NCBI GenBank assembly: GCA_036677375.1
Contig: JAVBWO010000007.1
Span: 1 to 64,000, forward strand
Origin: JAVBWO01 sp036677375
GTDB taxonomy: Bacteria; Bacillota; Dehalobacteriia; UBA4068; UBA4997
Length of the DNA: 64,000 nt
Direction of reading: 5' to 3'
Below are positions 41,545 to 48,791 of this stretch, one piece after another (the first letter of the stretch is position 1; every line of letters begins with the position of its first letter). Below the pieces are notes generated by a model. The model searched no databases. It worked only from the letters and a program-made list of their open reading frames with translations, and had not been told where the DNA came from. The position numbers and the translations under genes are program-made.

Positions 41545-43782
41545 TTATTTAGACAGGCCCAAGAGATTCAGGACAACTTGGGGCATCTCGGCAATCTCCA
41601 CCACCGAATGATGGCGACAGCTTTTCTGGTTCAAGCCGGCTAAAGCAGGATGAACCGGCAGCCCGGTAAGCTTGGCAAGTTCTTGCAACAAGGCGTCCTC
41701 ATCGCCGCTTTCCGGTTCCCGGCTAGTCAAAGCCAAAAGAACGCTGCGGCAGAATTTGAAGGGGCTGGCCGTGGAGGTTATGATATTGGGCGTATCGTCG
41801 CTGGTTGCCGCCGCATAATCCTCATAGACCCGCACCGCTACCGCGGTATGAGGGTCCACGGTATAGCCCGTTTGCCGGAAAACCTGTTCAATGGTGGCAA
41901 GAACCGCCTCCTCCTCGGCATAGCCGCCGCTCATGAAGCTTTGCCATTTTTGTACCACTGTTTGGGGAGCGTCAAAACGGCCTTCTTTGGCCAAGGCGGT
42001 GAAAGCCGCGGCAACCAGCCGGCTGTCGCCGTCCGCCATAGCATAGAAAAACCGCTCAAAATTGCTGGAAATCAGGATATCCATGGAAGGGCTGGTGGTT
42101 TTATAAAATTCCCGGTGGCAGTCATAAACCCCGGTGGATAAAACATCCGACAGAATCTTGTTTTTATTGGAGGCACAGATAAGGCGGCGCACCGGCAGGC
42201 CCATCTCCCTGGCATAATAAGCGGCTAAAATATTGCCGAAATTGCCCGTGGGCACGGTGATATTGACAAGCTCGCCATCTTGGACTTTGCCCTGAGCCAG
42301 CATCTGTCCATAGGCATAAAAATAATAAACGATCTGAGGCAGAAGCCTGCCCCAATTGATGGAGTTGGCAGAGGAAAACCCTTTGCCGGCTTGAGCCAAA
42401 CGGGCATTGACAGATATGTCGTTAAAAATCGCTTTGACGGCGCTCTGGCAGTGGTCAAAATTGCCGCGCACTGCCACCACATGGGTGTTGTCCCCGTCAG
42501 TGGTACACATTTGCAGCCGCTGCATGGGGCTGACGCCGCCATCGGGATAAAAGACAATGACCTGCACGCCGGGAACATTTTTAAAGCCTTCCAAGGCAGC
42601 TTTGCCGGTATCACCGGAGGTAGCCACCAAAATGACCGTTTCCGTTTTGGGTGCGGTTTTGGGCTGGCTCTCCGCTTTAGGTCCCGGGCCGGTTTCCGGC
42701 CTGGCTTCCTCTTGCGCCACAGCATAAGTAAGGAGCCGGGGCAAAACCTGCAGCGCCATATCCTTGAAGGCGGCGGTTGGTCCGTGCCACAGCTCCAGGA
42801 TGTTCAAGCCGTTCGGGAGGCAGACCAAAGGCGCTACCAAGGGGTGGGAAAAGCTCTTTTCATGATAAGATGCTTCCACCATTTGTTGAATGGCTTCGGC
42901 AGTAAAATCAGTCAGATAGAGCTTGAAGATCTCCGTTGCTAGCTTACGGTAATCCATGACCGAGAGCTCTTTCCAGGTATAGGGAAAAGCAGGGATGCTT
43001 TGGGGTACATAAAGACCGCCGCCGGGCACCATGCCGTTCTTGATGGCGGCGCCGGCCGATACGGGAAGGCTGTTACCCCTGGTACTAATATACTTCATGG
43101 CGCTCGACTCCTTTTTCTTCATAAAATCACTTATGGAATCATCAGGATGATAAACGGCGCAGAGGCGATGGATGGGCGTGCCCTGCCGCCGGAATTTGAT
43201 TTCGTATTCGGTTGCGATATTATCGGGATCGTCTTTCAGATGGTATTCCCGGTCCACTTCCACAAGCCGCCAGCCGCAGGTGGAAAGTTCCGTTAGAGAA
43301 AACTCGAAAAAGTCCTTATTGTCCGTTTTAAGAATCAATTTGCCGCCCGGTTCCAGGATCTGGGCATATTGCGCTAAAAAATTGCCATGGGTCAAACGCC
43401 TTTTGCGGTGGCGCCTTTTGGGCCAGGGATCGGAAAAATTCAAAAAAATCCGGGCGACTTCTCCCGGCGCGAAGATCTCCGTCAAAAGGGCGGCATCCTG
43501 CCAAACAAAGCAAAGGTTTTGAGGGGTCTCCCCTTTGAGACGCTCAATGGCGGTATCTACCATTTCCTCGCGCAATTCAAGGCCGATATAATGATGCGCC
43601 GGATCAAGCCTCGCGGCGGCGGTGATAAAACGGCCGCGCCCACAGCCGATCTCTAAAAAAAGCGGAGCCTGGCTGCCAAAAAACTGCTGCCAACGGCTCC
43701 GCCATGTGAAGGGCTCCTTGACCAGGATATCCCCTGTTCGTAATAATTTTTCCCTTGTGCCGGGAACACGTCTCAAACGCAC
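41545..43782 (-). CDS. tRNA (m7G46) methyltransferase - threonine synthase fusion (TrmB-ThrC)
   Basis: One uninterrupted 745-codon frame joins two enzymes. Residues 1-~225 are TrmB, the SAM-dependent tRNA guanine-N7 methyltransferase (LEIGCGRGRF SAM motif, LNFSDPWPKRRHRKRRL). Residues 229-745 are ThrC, the PLP enzyme converting O-phosphohomoserine to threonine (WHGPTAAFKDMALQ with the PLP lysine, VATSGDTGKAAL, SANSINWGR). The linker DSISDFMKKKESSA is short. The ATG at 43098 still has AAGGAG eight bases before it, so ThrC (517 residues) may also be made separately. ThrC itself carries a Pro/Lys/Thr-rich insertion (ETGPGPKAESQPKTAPKTET). The initiator is GTG. A sequencing error removing a stop is the main alternative. 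Confidence 0.85.
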   Translation of the reverse strand: MRLRRVPGTREKLLRTGDILVKEPFTWRSRWQQFFGSQAPLFLEIGCGRGRFITAAARLDPAHHYIGLELREEMVDTAIERLKGETPQNLCFVWQDAALLTEIFAPGEVARIFLNFSDPWPKRRHRKRRLTHGNFLAQYAQILEPGGKLILKTDNKDFFEFSLTELSTCGWRLVEVDREYHLKDDPDNIATEYEIKFRRQGTPIHRLCAVYHPDDSISDFMKKKESSAMKYISTRGNSLPVSAGAAIKNGMVPGGGLYVPQSIPAFPYTWKELSVMDYRKLATEIFKLYLTDFTAEAIQQMVEASYHEKSFSHPLVAPLVCLPNGLNILELWHGPTAAFKDMALQVLPRLLTYAVAQEEARPETGPGPKAESQPKTAPKTETVILVATSGDTGKAALEGFKNVPGVQVIVFYPDGGVSPMQRLQMCTTDGDNTHVVAVRGNFDHCQSAVKAIFNDISVNARLAQAGKGFSSANSINWGRLLPQIVYYFYAYGQMLAQGKVQDGELVNITVPTGNFGNILAAYYAREMGLPVRRLICASNKNKILSDVLSTGVYDCHREFYKTTSPSMDILISSNFERFFYAMADGDSRLVAAAFTALAKEGRFDAPQTVVQKWQSFMSGGYAEEEAVLATIEQVFRQTGYTVDPHTAVAVRVYEDYAAATSDDTPNIITSTASPFKFCRSVLLALTSREPESGDEDALLQELAKLTGLPVHPALAGLNQKSCRHHSVVEIAEMPQVVLNLLGLSK
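43096..43113 (-). promoter_or_regulatory. thrC: Internal ribosome-binding site and start of ThrC
   Basis: Within the fused frame AAGGAG (43108-43113) precedes ATG 43098, where the conserved threonine synthase N-terminus MKYISTRGN begins. It suggests that the two genes were once separate and that internal initiation may persist. Confidence 0.6.
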
Positions 43783-43806
43783 GAACCCACCTGCTCTCCG
43801 AAAAGC

Positions 43807-44154
43807 CTATTCAAGCGCCCACAAAGCCTCAGTGGCTTTTTCCAGCGCTTCGTTGTCCATATGGAATTTATTCTGCAAGCGCAGGCCGATGGCGTCGAAC
43901 CAAAACCGGCTCTTTGCCGCCATTTTACGGAACTTTTTCTGGTTGGCTTCCGTTTTGCGGGCGCCTCTTTCTTCCGCATTCAAAAAAAGAATCTGACAGA
44001 TGCCTGCCATCGCAACCAAAGCTTCCTGCTCCATTCCGTCAAAATCCTTCTGTAACAGATCCATCACATTCTGCTGATACCCGGTAAATTCTTCGTAGCT
44101 AATTTCCGTATCCATTTTGAGGTATTCCCGCATTTTTGCCAAGAGCTCTTGCAT
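43807..44154 (-). CDS. Uncharacterised protein, mostly helical
   Basis: A 115-residue frame with AAGGAG before the ATG and a natural amino-acid composition. It is predicted largely alpha-helical, with a charged middle (NAEERGARKTEANQKKFRK). No signal peptide, membrane segment or catalytic motif is visible, and I do not recognise the family. It is 24 bp upstream of the TrmB-ThrC gene and co-oriented, so the two are probably co-transcribed. A role linked to tRNA modification or RNase P, which lies just upstream, would be guesswork. Confidence 0.65.
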   Translation of the reverse strand: MQELLAKMREYLKMDTEISYEEFTGYQQNVMDLLQKDFDGMEQEALVAMAGICQILFLNAEERGARKTEANQKKFRKMAAKSRFWFDAIGLRLQNKFHMDNEALEKATEALWALE

Positions 44155-44191
44155 GGTCTTCTCCTTGAAAATTGTTAAGTAATATTTGTGA

Positions 44192-44555
44192 ATAAACAGC
44201 CGAGCAAACCTGTAAGCCGGGTTCTGTCGAAAATGAACATCTATCTTGTGCGATTGTCACCAAACGCCTCATGCGACCTTACCCGGAAACAGAGCGGGCC
44301 ACTCCATGTGTTTCCCTATTCGGTCTTGCTCCAGGTGGGGTTTACCTAGCCAACCAGTTACCTGGCTGCTGGTGCGCTCTTACCGCACCGTTCCATCCTT
44401 ACCGGAGAAACTCCGGCGGTTTATTTCTGTGGCACTTTCCTTAAGGTCACCCTCACTGGCCATTAACCAGCACCCTGCCCTACGGAGCCCGGACTTTCCT
44501 CAAACAGCCCCTTTCGGGATGCTGCTCGCGTTCATTCAGCTTACTCGACTTTGCC
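44192..44555 (-). ncRNA. rnpB: RNase P RNA, bacterial type A
   Basis: This ribozyme removes 5' leaders from pre-tRNAs. Diagnostic conserved blocks on the minus strand are GAGGAAAGTCCGGGCTCC near the 5' end (P4 5' strand), GGTAAGAGCGCACC, the AGGTAAACCCCACC region and CAGAACCCGGCTTACAG at the 3' end (P4 3' strand). P1 pairs GTCGAGTAAGC with GTTTGCTCGGC through wobble pairs, which fixes the ends within a few bases. It looks like the ancestral type A rather than the type B of Bacillus. Confidence 0.95.
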
Positions 44556-44609
44556 TATTCAACAATTTATTTTATCATTAATTTTGTTTCTATGCAACTA
44601 ATTTCGATT

Positions 44610-45053
44610 CTATGCAATAGGATAAACCACCTTGGTCAACCATTCGCTGGCATCGGGGTTTTTACGGTACCCTTCCACATAGATATTATAATGGTGCCCT
44701 GTGGGGGCTAAATTTTCCTGAGTCAGAATTTCTTCTACCTGCCGGCAGGTCTCAGGGATTTCTTCATAAGGGCCGATATGCAGCGCCACGACGGCGCGTC
44801 CTCCAGCCAAGAAAGAAGCTCCTTCCGGCTCGCCTGCCACAGGCAGCGCCACTTCCAGATTGCGCGCCTCAAGATCAAGTCTGTCATCCGTGTAGATCGC
44901 CATAGGCGGCCCCACCGTTGTCAGTGCCTTTTCTCTGGTACATTCATATAAATGCTGGAATGCGTCTTCAAGTCCACGGAGATCCACCGGCTTCTCTAAA
45001 GGATAAATCTGTAAGGACGGCATTTCCTGAACCGAGATATTTTCATCCATCAT
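44610..45053 (-). CDS. GyrI-like / effector-binding domain protein
   Basis: The 147-residue protein resembles the C-terminal small-molecule-binding domain of AraC- and MerR-type regulators (GyrI-like fold), here without a DNA-binding part. Typical segments are VVALHIGPYEEIPETCRQVEEIL and the HHYNIYVEGYRKNPDASEWLTKVVYPI tail, with the aromatic and acidic residues that line the drug pocket. Stand-alone versions bind or hydrolyse small amphipathic compounds in other bacteria. Ligand here is unknown. The start follows GGGGAGG. It is followed by rnpB and preceded by the Nif3-like gene. Confidence 0.8.
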   Translation of the reverse strand: MMDENISVQEMPSLQIYPLEKPVDLRGLEDAFQHLYECTREKALTTVGPPMAIYTDDRLDLEARNLEVALPVAGEPEGASFLAGGRAVVALHIGPYEEIPETCRQVEEILTQENLAPTGHHYNIYVEGYRKNPDASEWLTKVVYPIA

Positions 45054-45075
45054 CGTTTCATTTCCTCCCCGAACT

Positions 45076-45861
45076 TTAAAAGACTTGCCAGGCGCAGGTG
45101 TTTATTTTGCTTTCTAATACTGTTAAACCATTTTTACCGTACCGCTCCCGCAGTTTGGCAGCCAATACCGGAACAATGACGTTTTCCGTGGCGAAGTGCC
45201 CGGCGTCGATTAAAGCTATGCCATGATCCTGCGCCGCCAGTCCCTGATGATGTTTGCCATCGGCGCTGACCAGACATTCCGCTCCCGCCTTTTGCGCCAC
45301 CGGCCATAGATCCATACCGCCGCCGCCGCAAAGAGCGATCTTTTGAAAAGGCCCTTTTTGCGCCACGCCCTTGACATAGGAAATCCTTAAGGCCGTTTTG
45401 ATCAAGGAAACCAAGTCCTGCCAATTCAATGCCTGGGGCAGGTTGCCGATACGACCTGGATTTACCGGATCGGCCAGGGCAAGAGGCGCTATGTTCCGCA
45501 AACCTAAGACTTGGGCCAGGACATCGTTGACACCGCCTACAGCATGATCCAAAGTGGTGTGCGCGGCAAAAACAGCCACGTCCTGCCGGATCAACCGCCA
45601 GGCCATCCCACCGGCCACATCCTGCGCCACAATCCTGTGCAGGGGCTCTAAAAACAAAGGATGGTGCGCCACGATCATCTGGACGCCTGCCGAAACCGCT
45701 TCTTCTACCACCGCTTGGGTAACATCTAAAGTTACTAAGACTTTTATGACCTGTTTTGCGGCATCACCGCATAAAAAACCGGAATTATCCCAGGGGGTCG
45801 CCAGTTCCGGTGGCGCCAGCTTCTCTAAAAAACCAATGATATCCCCTACCGTTACAGGCAA
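45076..45861 (-). CDS. Nif3-like dinuclear metal-centre hexameric protein
   Basis: This 261-residue protein belongs to the NIF3/YqfO (GTP cyclohydrolase 1 type 2-like) family. Metal ligands are visible in MIVAHHPLFLEP, AHTTLDHAVGGVND and near the end DAGHFATENVIVP. It lacks the ~110-residue inserted PII-like domain of Bacillus YqfO, so it is the short form. Function is unsettled; it is conserved beside trmK. Its start overlaps the last codons of trmK by ten bases, indicating translational coupling. Confidence 0.92.
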   Translation of the reverse strand: MPVTVGDIIGFLEKLAPPELATPWDNSGFLCGDAAKQVIKVLVTLDVTQAVVEEAVSAGVQMIVAHHPLFLEPLHRIVAQDVAGGMAWRLIRQDVAVFAAHTTLDHAVGGVNDVLAQVLGLRNIAPLALADPVNPGRIGNLPQALNWQDLVSLIKTALRISYVKGVAQKGPFQKIALCGGGGMDLWPVAQKAGAECLVSADGKHHQGLAAQDHGIALIDAGHFATENVIVPVLAAKLRERYGKNGLTVLESKINTCAWQVF

Positions 45862-46544
45862 TTCATCACCTTCTCGATCCGCTGAACCATCTGGTTCAAC
45901 TGCACCAAACGGTCTTTAACCTCCTGGCTCTTGGCGGGCACCAAACCATCTATGAGCCGCATCAAGTCAGTTTTCTTCAATTCCAGGTAATCCCGCATAA
46001 GAGCAGGTTTTTCCGTTAAAAGAAGCGGCCCGAATTCCGCCTCGTCTTCGCTTAAGGTCATATCGCCCCGTTCCGCCGCAATGATCTCATAATAAAATCC
46101 ATCATCCAAGGCCAGTTCCTCTCTGACGATGGCAAAGCCGTTTTCCACCAAAAAACGGCGCAACCCGGCAGCACCCCGCATGGGCTGCATGACAAGCCGC
46201 TCGATTGTCGGCAGCATTTCCCGGGAATCCAGCAGAATATCCCGCATGGTAGCGCCCCCTATGCCCGCCATACAAACGGTGGCGGCTTCCTTGGGGGCAA
46301 GCACCTCCAACCCCTCGCCTAAACGGATATCGATCTTTTTGCTCAGGGATAAAAGCTCCACCAGCTGACGGGCAGATTCCAGAGGCGCTTTGGCACGGTC
46401 GGAAGCAATGACATAAGGGCAGATATTTTCAATGATGAGATACACCGGCAAATACCCGTGATCGGTACCGATATCCGCCGCAGTTTTCCCCGGCAAAACC
46501 ATGTCGGCCACAGCTGCTAAGCGATTGGAAAGTTTTATTTTCAT
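45852..46544 (-). CDS. trmK: tRNA (adenine(22)-N1)-methyltransferase TrmK
   Basis: TrmK methylates A22 of tRNAs, a modification of Gram-positive bacteria. The 230-residue SAM-dependent enzyme shows ADIGTDHGYLPVYLI (motif I), ICPYVIASDRAKAPLESAR, and the catalytic-region motif MAGIGGATMRDIL. The C-terminal part is a coiled helical extension. It starts MKIKLSNRL after GGAGAG. In Bacillus the orthologue yqfN lies next to yqfO and near sigA/dnaG, matching this neighbourhood although here several kb separate them. Confidence 0.95.
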   Translation of the reverse strand: MKIKLSNRLAAVADMVLPGKTAADIGTDHGYLPVYLIIENICPYVIASDRAKAPLESARQLVELLSLSKKIDIRLGEGLEVLAPKEAATVCMAGIGGATMRDILLDSREMLPTIERLVMQPMRGAAGLRRFLVENGFAIVREELALDDGFYYEIIAAERGDMTLSEDEAEFGPLLLTEKPALMRDYLELKKTDLMRLIDGLVPAKSQEVKDRLVQLNQMVQRIEKVMNCL

Positions 46545-46856
46545 TTTTATCTCTCCTTTTCCGGGGCATTGTACTCATTTCGTAACTGTATATATTCTTC
46601 CGCAAAATTAAAATTCCTGCCAAAACCTGGTTTTTACCTGCTGAAAGGCTCTAGAAGAATTTTACCACATATTGCCTTTTTCTATACGGAAAAGCCCAAA
46701 AAGAAAAGAAAAAGCTAAATAAACAATAAAAAATATTTTAAGAAAATACAAGAAAAAAATGGCTGTACACTAAAAAATCCGACATGCCGCGCCAATATCA
46801 CAAGGAAAAATAAGTTTACTATCAATCCTCTTCTTTGTCAAGTCATTTTTCTGCCA
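46545..46856. other. AT-rich gap upstream of trmK
   Basis: No gene or RNA is recognised. There are long A-tracts around 46690-46760. A promoter for trmK is likely here but I could not single out good boxes. Confidence 0.35.
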
Positions 46857-46909
46857 AAAAAAGCCGTTGATAACAAGCTTATTTCTTGCGGTTTTCAACG
46901 GCTTTTTTT
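46857..46909 (-). terminator. Terminator behind the broken VTC gene
   Basis: Stem AAAAAGCCGTTGA/TCAACGGCTTTTT with a 24-nt loop; T-runs on both strands, so it may work in both directions. Confidence 0.75.
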
Positions 46910-47520
46910 CTTTCGGCTTTTTTTAAGCCGTCTTATTCCGGGCCGGATTCCCGTGATTCCCACGGGAAACCCCTTAAGCGTCTCCGGCACACTACCGGCA
47001 GGCGTTTCTGTTTCCTGCGTGGGATTGCCGGTCTTCTTTCTGCCTTCATTTCCCGGCATTTGCCCGGCGGTCCGGTCCTTGAGTTCCCATATCTGTAATT
47101 TGAATACCACTGCATCGATCAAAGAATCCGGGGCAGCCTCCTGCCCCTCGCTGGTGGAAGGAATGGAACCGTCCAACTGTCCGGTGATGCTTAAGTGCTT
47201 CGCACTGTGCTTTTGAAATAGGCGCCGTTTTTTTCTCGCAGAGGCCTCTGATTTTACTTTTTTTCTCCAGCTTGACATAAGAAAAATCATCATCATAATA
47301 TCGGATGCGGAATTTTTCCCGCCGGTCTAATCCGTCGATCTTTTCGCGCAAGGCTTTATCTTGTAAATTATCAAAATATAGGCTGCGAATTTTGTAAGAA
47401 CCGTCAATCCCGGTATGGGGGTCCGGCTTCGTCACTGCCGAAAGACGACTTTTCAAAACATAATAATCAGATATATTAATAAAATGTTTTATCTCATGGC
47501 GAAACTTTTGCACCGTCACT
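46895..47520 (-). pseudogene. Broken VTC-domain (polyphosphate polymerase-like) gene
   Basis: From GTG 47520 (GGAGG upstream) the frame encodes the start of a VTC domain: FRHEIKHFINISDYYVLKSRL, SYKIRSLYFDN, then RREKFRIRYYDD and VKLEKKSKIRG, which carry the basic residues that hold triphosphate in the tunnel. After about residue 105 (near 47200) the frame shifts: the family-like continuation (DSLIDAVVFKLQIWELKDRT) is in another frame, and both frames then degenerate into a Gly/Thr/Lys-rich tail. Intact proteins are about 230-250 residues. The gene is probably dead. VTC proteins often accompany CotH or membrane partners, absent here. Confidence 0.6.
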
Positions 47521-47667
47521 TTATGTCCTCCTTCCACTGTTTTTGATTTGATTCTACATTTTCCGTGCAACAAACCGTAAATTTATTGTAAAGTTTTGGT
47601 GTGAAGGATTTTTGAACAGAATTTGAACAATAAACGAAGGTTTTATAAAAAAGCCAAAAGGAACAAT

Positions 47668-47709
47668 AAAAAAGCACCTGGTATGTATTACGCATACACA
47701 GGTGCTTTT
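47668..47709 (-). terminator. Terminator of the tRNA transcript
   Basis: Stem AAAAGCACCTG/CAGGTGCTTTT starting right after the tRNA-Met CCA end, with TTTTTTATTG on the minus strand. Confidence 0.85.
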
Positions 47710-47784
47710 TGGTGGACCCACTTGGGATCGAACCAAGGACCAACCGGTTATGAGCCGGGGGCTCTACCGCTGAGCTATGGGTCC
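47710..47784 (-). tRNA. tRNA-Met (anticodon CAT)
   Basis: The minus strand folds as a cloverleaf: acceptor GGACCCA/TGGGTCC, D arm TAGCTCAGCGGTAGAGC, anticodon loop CTCATAA, T arm CTTGGTTCGATCCCAAG, with encoded CCA. The CAT anticodon could also belong to a lysidine-modified tRNA-Ile2. The acceptor and the CGGCTCATAACCG stem resemble clostridial elongator tRNA-Met. It lacks initiator features (C1-A72 mismatch, GGG/CCC). Confidence 0.9.
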
Positions 47785-47785
47785 A

Positions 47786-47860
47786 TGGCTCCCCGAGTTG
47801 GATTCGAACCAACAACCCTCCGGTTAACAGCCGGATGCTCTACCGTTGAGCTATCGAGGA
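47786..47860 (-). tRNA. tRNA-Asn (anticodon GTT)
   Basis: Acceptor TCCTCGA/TCGGGGA, D arm TAGCTCAACGGTAGAGC, anticodon loop CTGTTAA, T arm TTGGTTCGAATCCAA and encoded GCCA. It is the first gene of a two-tRNA transcript, one base before tRNA-Met. Confidence 0.95.
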
Positions 47861-47875
47861 ACAACCGCAAACTAT

Positions 47876-47904
47876 ATTATACTAAAATTAGCTAGGCGGG
47901 TCAA
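47876..47904 (-). promoter_or_regulatory. Promoter of the tRNA pair
   Basis: TTGACC (47899-47904), 17-bp spacer, TATAAT (47876-47881), 15 bp before tRNA-Asn. Confidence 0.8.
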
Positions 47905-47988
47905 TATTTTTATTATAAAGCTTTATCATAGCTTTTTTAGTAGCTCGATTCCTGTTATTTACGTACAGAATTTGAAATCTGACAGCGA

Positions 47989-48025
47989 ATTACCCGCGAC
48001 CCCCTGAAAAGGAGCCGCGGGTAAT
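47989..48025 (-). terminator. Possible terminator of the racemase gene
   Basis: Stem ATTACCCGCG/CGCGGGTAAT with a 17-nt loop; the tail TTCGCTGT is poor in T. A second small hairpin GGCGGCC/GGCCGCC lies at 48038-48056. Confidence 0.4.
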
Positions 48026-48076
48026 CGGGAGCGGAAACGGCGGCCTTTGGCCGCCAGGGGAGGTGACGCTTGAAAG

Positions 48077-48763
48077 CTATTCCACCACTTGCTTTTGGGG
48101 CGGATAGGGATAGGAACGTTTGCTCTGGCTCAAATTGGCCTGGATCAGGTATTCACACAAGGAAACAGCCGCGTGTACCGGTTCGATTATGGCAACCTGG
48201 TATTTTTCTTGCATGCTCTTGATATCAAGACCCAGAACGGAGCCACAGCCTAAGATTACTACATCGCAGCCGAAATCCACCAGTTCTTTCAGCCGCGCTT
48301 CCACTGTTTTGCTAAGTATCGTCAGATTCTCGTATTCCAAAATGGGCAGTTCCAAGGCATTCATGTGCTCTATTTTGCTGCCCCATGCCCGGCTGAATTG
48401 CTGCTTGGAAACTTCCATCGGCGCGATGACGCCGATGTGCCGCCCAATGATGGAGGCCACCGCCAAGGGCGCTTCGCTTAGACCCACAACAGGGATTTTC
48501 AGTTTCTCCTTACAGGCTGCTAAAGCAGGTTGAGCAAAGCAGTACAACACGATGCCGTCGGCCCCGTCTTTTGCCAGCTGCTCCGCCAAGGCCACGATAT
48601 GCTGGCTGCAAAAGGCCACGTCGTAGTCGCTTTCTATGGAGAGAGCACCTTGCCGGATATTGGAGATGCCGATTTCCGCCATATGAGGCATAGAACGGGC
48701 GGCTGCTAAAATGTCGGCATTACGAAAATCAGTCGCCACCGGTACTAAAATCTCGATTTTCAT
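48077..48763 (-). CDS. Aspartate/glutamate/hydantoin racemase-family protein
   Basis: The 228-residue protein has the two-lobed racemase fold with the two catalytic cysteine positions visible: VLYCFAQPALAAC (about residue 75) and VILGCGSVLG (about residue 175). The segment GLSEAPLAVASIIGRHIGVIAP is typical of hydantoin racemases and related enzymes, which are 1,1-proton transferases acting without cofactor. The substrate cannot be deduced. The gene follows a peptide-binding lipoprotein by 28 bp, so the pair may act on an imported amino acid or peptide-like compound. The start follows AAAGGAGG. Confidence 0.82.
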   Translation of the reverse strand: MKIEILVPVATDFRNADILAAARSMPHMAEIGISNIRQGALSIESDYDVAFCSQHIVALAEQLAKDGADGIVLYCFAQPALAACKEKLKIPVVGLSEAPLAVASIIGRHIGVIAPMEVSKQQFSRAWGSKIEHMNALELPILEYENLTILSKTVEARLKELVDFGCDVVILGCGSVLGLDIKSMQEKYQVAIIEPVHAAVSLCEYLIQANLSQSKRSYPYPPQKQVVE

Positions 48764-48791
48764 GTCGCGCCTCCTTTATCTTAGTTCTGAC

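Noticed and set aside
47989..48056. Palindromic att or replication site near the tRNA genes
   Set aside because: The two hairpins are adjacent to the end of the racemase gene and are more simply transcript ends; no integrase or repeat of the tRNA end is present.
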